DNA of 64,000 nucleotides from Vreelandella titanicae BH1 (lineage in GTDB: Bacteria > Pseudomonadota > Gammaproteobacteria > Pseudomonadales > Halomonadaceae), in assembly GCF_000336575.1 (NCBI RefSeq), contig NZ_AOPO01000001.1, positions 124,001 through 188,000 on the forward strand. Reading direction: 5' to 3'. The translations under genes and the position numbers were made by a program. The notes under the pieces are model-generated. The model saw only the letters and a list, made by a program, of their open reading frames with translations. It made no database searches and was not told the DNA's origin. Positions 26,363 to 34,958 of the stretch are shown in pieces (positions within the stretch are counted from its first letter, which is position 1; every line of letters starts with the position of its first letter).

Positions 26363-27814
26363 TTATAAACCGCCAACGCAGACATATTTAAGTTCAGTAA
26401 ATTCATCAAGACCGTGGTGGGAGCCTTCGCGACCCAACCCGGACTCTTTAACGCCGCCAAACGGCGCCAACTCGGTGGAGATCAACCCTTCATTCACACC
26501 GACCATGCCGTACTCCAGCTGCTCCATGGTGCGCCAGATGCGGCGGTAATCCGTAGCGTAGAAGTAAGCCGCCAGGCCAAAGGGTGTATCGTTGGCCATG
26601 GCAATGGCTTCTTCATCGCGCTGGAAGCGAAACACCGGCGCGACCGGGCCGAAGGTCTCTTCGTCGGCCACGGCCATCTTGGTGGTCACATCCGCCAGCA
26701 CCGTGGGAGTGAAGAAGCGCTCGCCTGCGGCGTGAGGCTTACCACCGCAGAGCAGCCGAGCACCCTGGTTCACTGCGTCGTCCACATGGCGCTGCACTTT
26801 ATCGACCGCTGCTTGGTTAATCAGCGGGCCGATAATGCTGCCATCCGCCAGGCCATCGCCAACCTTCAGTGCGTTCACTCGCTCGGTGAGCTTGCTGACA
26901 AACGTATCGTAAATGCCGTCCTGCACCAGGAAGCGATTGGTGCATACGCAGGTTTGCCCAGCGTTGCGGAATTTGGAGGCGATTGCGCCATCAACAGCGG
27001 CATCTACATCGGCGTCGTCAAACACGATAAACGGCGCGTTGCCCCCCAGCTCCATGGCGGCCTTCTTCACTGTACTGGCGCACTGGGCAAGCAAGTGCTT
27101 ACCCACCGGGGTGGAGCCGGTAAACGAGACTTTGCGCACCCGTGAATCCGTGGTGAGCACCTCACCCACCGCTGCCGGTTTTGAGGCAGTAATCACGTTA
27201 ATGGTGCCTGCAGGCAGGCCCGCTTCCAGCGCCAGGTAAGCGGCGGCAAGCGCGGTGAGCGGCGTGGCTTCGGCGGGCTTGATCACCACGGTGCAGCCCG
27301 CCGCCAGGGCCGGGGCGCACTTGCGAGTAATCATCGCCAGCGGGAAGTTCCATGGGGTAATTGCCGCCACCACACCTACCGGCTCGCGCAGAACCAATAA
27401 GCGTTTGTCCGCGCCATGACTTGGTAGGGTTTCTCCTGCCATACGCTTGGCTTCTTCGGCGAAGAACTCGATAAACGACGCACCGTAGGTGACTTCGCCT
27501 TTGGCTTCCGTCAGCGGCTTGCCCTGCTCCAGGGTCATCAGACGGGCCAGGTCGTCGGCGTGTTCGTTAATAAGCTCAAACCAGCGCCGTAGCAGTGCCG
27601 AGCGCTGCTTGACCGGCGTGGCCCGCCAGGCAGCGCCAGCGTTGTAGGCGGCGGCCACGGCGTCACGGGTATCATCGGCGCCCATATCCGCCACCCGGGC
27701 AATGGTTTCACCGGTGGCGGGGTTATACACCGCAAAGGTTTGTTGACCTGTACGCCACTCGCCACCCACCAGGGCTGGAACCGCATCGTGCAACCACTGT
27801 TCGATAAAGCTCAT
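26363..27814 (-). CDS. gabD: Succinate-semialdehyde dehydrogenase
   Basis: A 483-residue aldehyde dehydrogenase oxidising succinate semialdehyde to succinate, probably with NADP+. It has ITPWNFPLAMITRKCAPALAAGC, FTGSTPVGK, MELGGNAPFIVFDDAD with the general-base Glu, and NAGQTCVCTNR with the catalytic Cys, the vicinal Cys pattern seen in GabD enzymes. Length matches E. coli GabD (482). AGGAG lies 6 bp before the ATG. It is co-transcribed with gabT and the upstream permease. Confidence 0.94.
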   Translation of the reverse strand: MSFIEQWLHDAVPALVGGEWRTGQQTFAVYNPATGETIARVADMGADDTRDAVAAAYNAGAAWRATPVKQRSALLRRWFELINEHADDLARLMTLEQGKPLTEAKGEVTYGASFIEFFAEEAKRMAGETLPSHGADKRLLVLREPVGVVAAITPWNFPLAMITRKCAPALAAGCTVVIKPAEATPLTALAAAYLALEAGLPAGTINVITASKPAAVGEVLTTDSRVRKVSFTGSTPVGKHLLAQCASTVKKAAMELGGNAPFIVFDDADVDAAVDGAIASKFRNAGQTCVCTNRFLVQDGIYDTFVSKLTERVNALKVGDGLADGSIIGPLINQAAVDKVQRHVDDAVNQGARLLCGGKPHAAGERFFTPTVLADVTTKMAVADEETFGPVAPVFRFQRDEEAIAMANDTPFGLAAYFYATDYRRIWRTMEQLEYGMVGVNEGLISTELAPFGGVKESGLGREGSHHGLDEFTELKYVCVGGL

Positions 27815-27859
27815 ACGTTGCTCCTAAAAAGCTTAAGTCCAGAAATCTCGTAGGACGGC

Positions 27860-29275
27860 TTACAGATCCACTTGCATATGGCGATCGCTGTAGTCACGCC
27901 CGTAGGTGCGCAGCGCATGCACGTAAAGCACGATGCCCAGCACCGCCCAGCCAGCAAAGATAGTCCACTCCGCGACGCTCAGTGCCGCCGGGCTACCGGG
28001 CAGGTAGAGGCACGCCATACCGAAAGAAAGAATGATAGCGAGGGTGCCGCACAGCTTGCCGTTACTTACCTTGAATGGGCGGGGCATATCCGGCTCGCGC
28101 ACCCGTAGCAACACAAAGGAGATCGCCACAAACAGGTAGGCCAATACGATGCCCAAGCCACCCGCATTAACGATCCACACCAATGCTGGGCGGCCAAAGA
28201 AGGGCGCCAAACAGGAGAGAAAGCCCATCATAAAGATGGCATTAGTAGGGGTTCTGTAGCGAGGATGCAGCTTGGCAAACGGCGCAGGTAGCATGCCTGC
28301 TTTAGCGAGGGCATAGATTGCCCGGGAACCGCCAATATAGAAGGCATTCCAGCTTGTAATAATGCCCGCAATACCCGCCATGACCATTAAGTTGCTGGCC
28401 CACGCGGCGTTAAACAGGCTTCCCATGGCGTCCGGCACACTCAGTGAACTGGCCGCCAGTTCAGTGCTGTTGAGCGCCAGGCTGGTCGCCAGAATAATCA
28501 GCGCATACCACACCACCGCCAGAATGACTGACATCATCAGTACTTTGCCAATGGCTTTATAGGGCAGGTTGATCTCTTCCGCCGCCTGGGGAATAACGTC
28601 AAAGCCCACAAATAGGAACGGCACCATCACCAGTACCGCCACAATGCCTGCAAACACGCCGCTATCGGCCTGGGTGAAGAGCGGCATCATATTGATGGTT
28701 TCACCTTCAAACAGCGAACCGGTGACAAACATGACCCCCACCAGCAGAATTAACCCAGTCACTACCTTTTGCAGCAGGGCCGCGGTGGTCACACCGAAGT
28801 AATTGATGATCATCATGACCAACGAGCCACCTACACCTACCGCTACCCAGGTGGCTTTAACTTCCCACCCGGCAATCGTCCACAGATGACCGACGGCATA
28901 GTTGGGCGCCAGATGTTCAATCACTGTGGGAAGTGCTACCGCTTCAAAGGCCACCACGCTTAGGTAGCCTAGAATAATCGCCCAGGTGCACAAGAAAGAA
29001 GGTAAGTGGCCCAAGGCGCGGTAGCTGTAGACGTGCTCGCCACCGACTTTGGGCATCGCAGCGGCAAGTTCAGCATAGGTAAGGCCAACCAAGACAATCG
29101 CTAAACCGCCGATAATAAACGCTATAATGGCGCCTAGGCTGCCAGCGGATTGAATGGCGGTACCGGTGAGTACAATCCAGCCCCAACCGATCATGGCACC
29201 GAAGGCCAGCGCTAATACATCGCCACGGGCGAGTACCCGGACGAGCCCTTCCTGTTGTGATGAGGATGTGGTCAT
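27860..29275 (-). CDS. APC-superfamily amino acid permease, probable GABA importer
   Basis: A 471-residue inner-membrane permease with about 12 helices. The N-terminal GDVLALAFGAMIGWGWIVLTG and GGLAIVLVGLTYAELAAAMP, PKVGGEHVYSYRALG are the APC family's substrate-binding helix 1 and helices 2-3. It is the first gene of the operon with gabD and gabT, so GABA or a related omega-amino acid is the likely substrate. Some homologues carry ethanolamine or other amines; the substrate is inferred from context. Confidence 0.86.
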   Translation of the reverse strand: MTTSSSQQEGLVRVLARGDVLALAFGAMIGWGWIVLTGTAIQSAGSLGAIIAFIIGGLAIVLVGLTYAELAAAMPKVGGEHVYSYRALGHLPSFLCTWAIILGYLSVVAFEAVALPTVIEHLAPNYAVGHLWTIAGWEVKATWVAVGVGGSLVMMIINYFGVTTAALLQKVVTGLILLVGVMFVTGSLFEGETINMMPLFTQADSGVFAGIVAVLVMVPFLFVGFDVIPQAAEEINLPYKAIGKVLMMSVILAVVWYALIILATSLALNSTELAASSLSVPDAMGSLFNAAWASNLMVMAGIAGIITSWNAFYIGGSRAIYALAKAGMLPAPFAKLHPRYRTPTNAIFMMGFLSCLAPFFGRPALVWIVNAGGLGIVLAYLFVAISFVLLRVREPDMPRPFKVSNGKLCGTLAIILSFGMACLYLPGSPAALSVAEWTIFAGWAVLGIVLYVHALRTYGRDYSDRHMQVDL

Positions 29276-29434
29276 TTGAAATTGTCCTGCGAGTTATTGG
29301 ATGTTGTCGTAGGCGCTCAGGGGCGCAGTATCCTGATCCTGTTTTAACAGCCTCTCTTTGAATAGGCATGTTTTTAACGGTTTCGCCAAACAGGATGGCC
29401 ACACGCTAGCAGGCGGGAGAGAAAACGCGAACGC

Positions 29435-29464
29435 ACCACTTTTGCGTTCGACTAGACCACTTTT
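29435..29464. promoter_or_regulatory. Direct-repeat candidate operator for the GabR-like regulator
   Basis: ACCACTTTT occurs twice, at 29435-29443 and 29456-29464, 21 bp apart start to start, about two helical turns. A weaker third copy (CACTATTTT) begins near 29484. They lie between the divergent permease and MocR/GabR-type genes. MocR-family regulators commonly bind direct repeats in such regions. The binding protein is inferred from position. Confidence 0.5.
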
Positions 29465-29553
29465 CATGCGCACCGAAAGGGTGCACTATTTTCATACGGC
29501 TTTCGTCTAAGTGCCCGCCGTTAGCGGGTTAAGCGGGATTAAGGGGAGTCCAG

Positions 29554-30972
29554 ATGGATCGAAAGGAGGTCGTGCACCAACTTGTACAGCTTTATGCACT
29601 CCAACCGGAACGGTTGAGTAAGCAGGTGCGTATTGAGCAAGCATTGCGACAAGCCATTACCCAGCAGTGGCCTGCCGGGCTGCGTCTGCCCTCCCATCGC
29701 CAGTTGGCAGATGCCCTTGGCGTTGCCCGCCAAACCCTGGCGCTGGCGATCCATACGCTACTCGAGGAGGCACTGCTTAAAACCGCCCACGGCCAAGGCA
29801 CCTGGACCTGCCGCCCCGTTACGCCAAGCCCTCTTCTGCATGGCAATGCACAGCTCTCATCACGCGCCCAGCGGGTGTTGGATGGCCCAGGCGCTAGCAT
29901 GATCCAAAGCGGCGCCTTCGTGCCCGGCATTCCCGATATCGCCCAGTTCCCGATGCGTAAATGGCGGCAGCTCTACGCCAGCGTGACGGTGCCGCAAAAC
30001 GCCCTGCTGCTCTCCTACTCCACCGGTGGCTACGGCCCATTAAAGCGCGCGATACGCGATTTTCTGGCGCGCTGGCGCAATATTAGTTGCGACACGGAAC
30101 AGATCATCATCACTGACGGTACCCATAACGGCATTGAGCTATGCGCCGTGGCACTGGCTGATGTGGGCGACACTGTTGCCATGGAGTCGCCCTGCTACTG
30201 GGGAGCGCGCAACGTCTTTACCGCCGCAGGTTTGGAAATCGAACCGGTGGCGTGGCTGCCAGGTCAGGGGCACATGCTTCCGCCTGCTCCTGGCCCGGTC
30301 AAACTGGCCTACTTGACCGGCTCGCACCATTACCCGCTCAGCGTGCCTACCAGTGCGGTGGATAAACAGCGCTTATGCGATGCCCTAGCGCCCGCGTATA
30401 TTGTCGAAGATGATTACGAGTTTAACCGCGACGACCACTCCAATCTGCTCTTTGACCCGCACTCGGAGCGCCACTTGCTGGTGGGCTCGTTTTCCAAGAT
30501 GATGTTTCCAGGACTGCGCTTAGGCTATTTAGTGGTACCGCGTCATTTAGCGGGGCCAATGAACCGCTTGCGCAGTGAACTATTCCGCGAAGGACGCATG
30601 CTGGATCAGGCCGTACTAGCACAATTTATTTTTGATGGTGATTTGGATGCCTGGTGTCGGCGCATTCAACGCGACTATCTAGGGCGCCAACAGGTGCTGC
30701 ATGATCAACTACGTTCGCTGCCGCAGGTGCGCAGCGTTTCGCCACCGAGCAGTGCTATTAGCCTTTGCGTCGAGTTTGAGCCGGGCGTTAACGATGTGGG
30801 AATCGCTCAGTCACTGCTGAAAGAGCATTTAATTGTGCGTCCATTAAGCCCAGTGTGTGCACCAACCGATCCGCGCGTCGGCTTAGTAATGGGCGTCGGC
30901 ATGCTATCAGGGGAAACGCTGGTGCGTGAAGCACAGCGCCTGCGTCGCAGCCTGGAAGCACTGCTGCGCTAG
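29554..30972 (+). CDS. MocR/GabR-type transcriptional regulator
   Basis: A 472-residue fusion of an N-terminal GntR winged helix-turn-helix (LRLPSHRQLADALGVARQTL, about residues 46-65) and a PLP-dependent class I aminotransferase-like domain. The effector domain has DGTHNGIEL, the PCYWGARNVF region, VEDDYEFNRD and SFSKMMFPGLRLGY, where the lysine would bind PLP. GabR of Bacillus activates gabTD when GABA forms an adduct with PLP. This gene is divergent from the permease-gabDT operon, which suggests the same role. GGGGAG precedes the ATG. Confidence 0.9.
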   Translation: MDRKEVVHQLVQLYALQPERLSKQVRIEQALRQAITQQWPAGLRLPSHRQLADALGVARQTLALAIHTLLEEALLKTAHGQGTWTCRPVTPSPLLHGNAQLSSRAQRVLDGPGASMIQSGAFVPGIPDIAQFPMRKWRQLYASVTVPQNALLLSYSTGGYGPLKRAIRDFLARWRNISCDTEQIIITDGTHNGIELCAVALADVGDTVAMESPCYWGARNVFTAAGLEIEPVAWLPGQGHMLPPAPGPVKLAYLTGSHHYPLSVPTSAVDKQRLCDALAPAYIVEDDYEFNRDDHSNLLFDPHSERHLLVGSFSKMMFPGLRLGYLVVPRHLAGPMNRLRSELFREGRMLDQAVLAQFIFDGDLDAWCRRIQRDYLGRQQVLHDQLRSLPQVRSVSPPSSAISLCVEFEPGVNDVGIAQSLLKEHLIVRPLSPVCAPTDPRVGLVMGVGMLSGETLVREAQRLRRSLEALLR

Positions 30973-31059
30973 GCGTTATTAATAGCGCACAGGTAAGGAA
31001 GGAAGTGTTTCTCAACACCTTATCCACAAGCTTTGAACGGTTTATACACAAGGACTTTT

Positions 31060-31740
31060 ATGCGTCACCCTGTTGATAATTTCATCGTCGCCTCTTCGGC
31101 TGCTTTCGCTAGGCTTCGCCTCTGGGCATCACTAAGTCTTGTGCTCCTGCTCTCGGGCTGCGCCACCTTTGCGCCCAACCCGCCTCAGGATCAAAGCAAT
31201 ATCTGCGAGATATTCCGCGAGCAGCCAAGCTGGTACGACTATGCCCAGGAGTCAGAGGAGAAGTGGGGCACACCGATCGCCACCCAGATGGCGTTTATTC
31301 AGCAGGAGTCTTCGTTTCGTAGCCATATCCGCCCGGATCGCAAGTACTATCTAGGCTTTATCCCCGGCCCCCGGCCCTCTTCTGCCAAAGGCTACGCCCA
31401 GGCCCAAGACCCCGTTTGGGGGGAGTATGAGGATCAAGCGGGCAGTCTGTTTGCCCGGCGTACTCATATGAAACACGCCACGGATTTTATTGGCTGGTAC
31501 AACCGTCGTTCCCAGCAGCAAGCAGGCATATCGCTAACCAATCCTGAGCACCTCTACTACGCCTACCACGAAGGCGCGGGCGGCTACCAGCGGGGAACTT
31601 TCCGCGGCAAACCACAGGTATTGAGTGCGGGGAGACAAGTAGCTGCTCGCGCTAACCGTTACCAAGCCCAGCTCAATGCTTGCGAAGCGGAGTTTCAATG
31701 CCGCAAGTTTTACCAGGTCTGGCCATTCTGTCGTAGTTAA
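31060..31740 (+). CDS. Lipoprotein with SLT-type transglycosylase-like domain
   Basis: A 226-residue predicted outer-membrane or periplasmic lipoprotein. The signal peptide ends with the lipobox LLSGC. The mature part has a lysozyme-like block: AFIQQESSFRSHIRP with the putative catalytic Glu, then SAKGYAQAQDPVWGEY, and YYAYHEGAGGYQRGTF. These match SLT-type lytic transglycosylase relatives. I chose the ATG at 31060 because AAGGA lies just upstream; an earlier start would add nine residues before the signal peptide. Peptidoglycan cleavage is the family expectation. Confidence 0.82.
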   Translation: MRHPVDNFIVASSAAFARLRLWASLSLVLLLSGCATFAPNPPQDQSNICEIFREQPSWYDYAQESEEKWGTPIATQMAFIQQESSFRSHIRPDRKYYLGFIPGPRPSSAKGYAQAQDPVWGEYEDQAGSLFARRTHMKHATDFIGWYNRRSQQQAGISLTNPEHLYYAYHEGAGGYQRGTFRGKPQVLSAGRQVAARANRYQAQLNACEAEFQCRKFYQVWPFCRS

Positions 31741-31751
31741 GGAAGCTGACG

Positions 31752-32492
31752 ATGTCACTATGGATGGGTGCTGCCCTGGTTAGCGTGGTGTTTTTTACCT
31801 CGATGCTCTCCGGGGTGTTTGGTATGGCGGGCGGATTGGTACTGCTATGGTTTCTGCTGCTGATCTTTCCCGCGGGCACGGCGATGGCGGTGCACGGCGT
31901 TATACAGCTCACCGCGAATGGGTCGCGAGCATGGCTATCGCGACGCTATATTGTCTGGCCTATCGTCGCTTTTATGACGCTGGGTGTACTAAGCGCCGCG
32001 GGCCTGCTTCTGCTGTTCAACTACAGCCCCAATGCCGCCAGCGTCTCACTTTTGATTGGCCTAATGCCGATTTTGGTATGGCTGCCCAAGCGCTGGTTTC
32101 ACCTGGATGCCAACCGCGCCAGCCACGCACTGTGCTGCGGCATCGCCTCTGGCAGTTTGACGATAGCCGCAGGGGTTTCCGGGCCGCTAATCGATATATT
32201 CTTTGTGCGCTCACGCATGGATCGTCGCCAAGTCGTGGCGACCAAGGCAATGATTCAGGTAGTGGCGCACAGCATTAAAATCATCTTCTATCTCGGCGCC
32301 GCCATGGCGCTTAGTACCGGCGAATGGGGCATTGTGCTGCTAGCGGCGCCGTTTGCGATCTTTGGCACCCACACCGGCAACCGCATTTTACACCGCCTCA
32401 CCGATGCCAACTTCCGCACCTGGACGCGCTGGATCGTGACCGGTATTGGGGTCTTCTACTTTTTTCAGGGGATCTTCCTACTCACTCGCTAG
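31752..32492 (+). CDS. TSUP (TauE/SafE) family permease
   Basis: A 246-residue membrane protein with about seven to eight helices. The start LSGVFGMAGGLVLLW and the internal repeat GIASGSLTIAAGVSGPLIDIFFV give the two-fold TSUP pattern. The family exports or imports sulfite, sulfonates and small organic anions. It begins 11 bp after the lipoprotein gene and is convergent with the puuR-like gene. Its last 17 codons and the bases after the stop resemble a fragment at 42065-42127. Confidence 0.85.
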   Translation: MSLWMGAALVSVVFFTSMLSGVFGMAGGLVLLWFLLLIFPAGTAMAVHGVIQLTANGSRAWLSRRYIVWPIVAFMTLGVLSAAGLLLLFNYSPNAASVSLLIGLMPILVWLPKRWFHLDANRASHALCCGIASGSLTIAAGVSGPLIDIFFVRSRMDRRQVVATKAMIQVVAHSIKIIFYLGAAMALSTGEWGIVLLAAPFAIFGTHTGNRILHRLTDANFRTWTRWIVTGIGVFYFFQGIFLLTR

Positions 32493-32566
32493 CGTTGAGG
32501 CCGTGCCCAAACGATTTGCACGACATCATTACTGCGACAATTGCCGCACAATACAAACCAGTATTA

Positions 32567-33118
32567 TCAGAACGCCTTACCTGGCGTAGCACAGCTAATT
32601 ATTTTGCAGGGAACATCGCCAATGTTTCTGAAACGGTGCGGAGTGCTTGTCTTGAAATAGTATGATTCACCTGGCCCTAAGCGCCTCGTATTACTTCCAA
32701 CAATGATTTCAATCTCACCTTCCACGACAACACCAGCCTCTTCACCATAGTGAGTAATCATGGCTTGCCCAGTATCAGCACCCGGTAAGTATCGCTCAAC
32801 CATAAAAGCCAAGGCACGGTTAGGACGATTTGCCCCGACAAGCTTGAAGGAAATATCACCAGAGGCAATATCAACCAAATCATCCGCCGAATAGAACACC
32901 TGCTCCTGACTATCCAGATCCATCGTAAAAAAATCACCGACGCTCATAGAGAAGGCGTTTAGGATTTTCTTCAGGGAACTGACGGATGGGCTAACTTTTC
33001 CTTGCTCTATTAGCGAAAGACTTGAGTGGGTAACCCCACACAACTTTGCTAGTTCACGTTGTGAAATCCCTCGCTGCTTGCGCAAGGAGCGCAAGCTCGC
33101 ACCCACGTCATCCGACAT
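32567..33118 (-). CDS. puuR: PuuR-like XRE-cupin regulator
   Basis: A 183-residue regulator with an N-terminal XRE helix-turn-helix (ISQRELAKLCGVTHSSLSLI, then EQGKVSPSVSSLKKIL) and a C-terminal cupin (GEEAGVVVEGEIEI, GESYYFKTSTPHRFRN). It follows the whole length and pattern of E. coli PuuR, the putrescine-responsive repressor of the puu genes (185 residues). I chose the ATG at 33118, with GGGAG upstream; a GTG at 33130 would sit directly on that site. It ends the minus-strand polyamine gene run and probably represses it. Confidence 0.86.
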   Translation of the reverse strand: MSDDVGASLRSLRKQRGISQRELAKLCGVTHSSLSLIEQGKVSPSVSSLKKILNAFSMSVGDFFTMDLDSQEQVFYSADDLVDIASGDISFKLVGANRPNRALAFMVERYLPGADTGQAMITHYGEEAGVVVEGEIEIIVGSNTRRLGPGESYYFKTSTPHRFRNIGDVPCKIISCATPGKAF

Positions 33119-33193
33119 GCTTTTTTTCACTCCCTATCAATAAGTAAATTACGTTGTTGGTCTATTGACGGGCACATAATAGCGCAAAAAAAA

Positions 33194-33209
33194 CCCCACG
33201 GCTGTGGGG
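33194..33209 (-). terminator. Rho-independent terminator after the nhaC-type gene
   Basis: A 6-bp stem, CCCCAC and GTGGGG on the plus strand, is followed on the minus strand by a run of eight T. It lies about 75 bp after the stop of the NhaC-type antiporter gene and upstream of puuR. Confidence 0.8.
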
Positions 33210-33281
33210 CAAAAACTTAATTAAATGATCGCTTTCTACAAAAGATAATTCGCTTAGTCGGTGTGCATCGTCGTGGTCAGC

Positions 33282-34736
33282 TCAAGTACTTCGAGCATCA
33301 GCCAATCCCACGACCACTTCAGCCTCTTGCGGCTCGTCTTCGTAAGCAATTCGGAAGCCGGTAAAGCCGTAAAGAATAGCAAATAACGGACTAAGCAGCG
33401 CTAGAAAGGCATAAGGCGCGTAACTGAAAGCACTGACGCCCAGCGTGGCAAACATAAAGGCACCACAGGTATTCCAAGGCACCAGAGGCGACGTCATGGT
33501 GCCAGCATCTTCTACCGTGCGAGACAGGTTTTTCAGTTTCAGCGAGCGACGCTTGTACTCGCTGGCATACATGCGGGCAGGAAGAATAATACTTAGATAC
33601 TGATCGCAACCCACTACGTTAGCGGCCATCGATGTCGCCACTGTAGTAGCAATCAGGCTGCCAGTGGTCTTGGCCAGTTTGAGCAGACTTTCCACGATGG
33701 TACGAAAGAACCCCGCCGACTCAAGAATCCCGCCAAAGCTCATCGCGATAATGATCAGCGAAACAGTCCACATCATGGCGCTAACACCGCCGTTGGTCAG
33801 CAGGTCGTCCACCGTGGTGTTTCCAGTGTCTACCGCGTAGCCTTCCACAAAAATAGTAAAGCTATCACCTAGAGGTACGCCCTGAACCACAATCGCGCAA
33901 ACAATACCCATCAGCGAACCAACAGAAAGGGCAGGAATGGCCGGCACCTTCTTGACCATCATCACGATAACTGCCGCAGGCACCAGCAGCAGCCAGGGAC
34001 TGATCATAAACAGTTCATCTAGACTCTGCTGCAACTCGGCTACTTGTGCCGCACCATCACCTGAAGGCGTCATGTTCAGGCCAATAATGGTGTAAAGCAC
34101 TAGCGCCACCGCGAGCGCCGGAACCGTGGTGTAGAGCATATAGCGAATGTGTTCAAACAGGTCGACACTGACCACACCTGGCGCCATGTTGGTAGTTTCG
34201 GAAAGCGGAGAAATCTTGTCGCCAAAATAAACCCCAGAGATCACAGCACCTGCTACCATCGCCGGATTAAGGCCTAGCCCTTCACCGACGCCCATCAGGG
34301 CGATACCAATAGTGCCTGCCGCCGTCCAGGCGTTACCACCAGCCAACGATACCAAACAGCAGATCAAGCACGCCGCAACCAAAAAGTAGTCTGGTGCCAA
34401 AATGCTCAGCCCGTAATAGATCATGGTGGGCACAATCCCACCGGCAATCCAGTAGCCAATAATGGTGCCGATAATGATTAGAATCACAATCGCCTGTGTG
34501 GTCAGGCCTATGGAACGTAAAATACCCGCTTCGAGATGCTTCCAGCGGCTACCCGTCGTAATAGCCACTATCGTCGCTACAATCGCACTCAAAAAAAGTG
34601 GCAAGTGCGGATCCGTCTCGAAGTAACCAATAAATACGCCCAATGATGCCGCCATAAACACAATCGGTATCATGGTCGCTTTTAAACTTGGGCGGGGAGT
34701 TTCTTGGTCTTCCTTAGCAGTGTGGTCAGTCGACAT
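33282..34736 (-). CDS. NhaC-family antiporter (Na+/H+ or organic substrate)
   Basis: A 484-residue inner-membrane protein with about 12 helices. GSRWKHLEAGILRSIGLTTQAIVILIIIGTIIGYWIAGG, seen in segments, then GNAWTAAGTIGIALMGVGEGLG and GVYFGDKISPLSETTNMAPG are NhaC-family features. Characterised members exchange Na+ for H+, malate for lactate, or arginine for ornithine. Placed after puuC-like and spuC-like genes, it may import polyamine or exchange its product, but this is inference. It is followed by a terminator at 33194 and lies 222 bp from the aldehyde dehydrogenase gene, a gap holding two hairpins. Confidence 0.86.
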   Translation of the reverse strand: MSTDHTAKEDQETPRPSLKATMIPIVFMAASLGVFIGYFETDPHLPLFLSAIVATIVAITTGSRWKHLEAGILRSIGLTTQAIVILIIIGTIIGYWIAGGIVPTMIYYGLSILAPDYFLVAACLICCLVSLAGGNAWTAAGTIGIALMGVGEGLGLNPAMVAGAVISGVYFGDKISPLSETTNMAPGVVSVDLFEHIRYMLYTTVPALAVALVLYTIIGLNMTPSGDGAAQVAELQQSLDELFMISPWLLLVPAAVIVMMVKKVPAIPALSVGSLMGIVCAIVVQGVPLGDSFTIFVEGYAVDTGNTTVDDLLTNGGVSAMMWTVSLIIIAMSFGGILESAGFFRTIVESLLKLAKTTGSLIATTVATSMAANVVGCDQYLSIILPARMYASEYKRRSLKLKNLSRTVEDAGTMTSPLVPWNTCGAFMFATLGVSAFSYAPYAFLALLSPLFAILYGFTGFRIAYEDEPQEAEVVVGLADARST

Positions 34737-34851
34737 AATGTTCTCACTTAATGTTTGATTATTGGTCGTCGTATTTCCGTTAGGAAATCATTGCAGTGAT
34801 GGCGACTCCGATCATTGTTATGCTTGTTTTTATTGGTTTTTCAGGCACAAG

Positions 34852-34885
34852 GCCCCCTCGGCGAGGGGGCACGGCATTTGCCGTG
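34852..34885. promoter_or_regulatory. Two adjacent perfect hairpins between the aldehyde dehydrogenase and nhaC-type genes
   Basis: GCCCCCTC-GGC-GAGGGGGC forms an 8-bp stem at 34852-34870, directly followed by CACGGC-ATTT-GCCGTG with a 6-bp stem. Neither has a T-tract on the minus strand. They may act as an mRNA processing or attenuation element that separates nhaC expression from the upstream genes. Confidence 0.45.
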
Positions 34886-34958
34886 ACACCTAGCGCTATT
34901 GAATCGAATCAATAAAGAGTGAAGTACCCAGGCGAAGCTCGTTACGAACTTCGATGGT

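Noticed and set aside
26414..27145. Open frame of 243 codons on the plus strand opposite gabD
   Set aside because: It is antisense to a well-supported gene and arises from GC-rich third positions. No domain pattern is visible.
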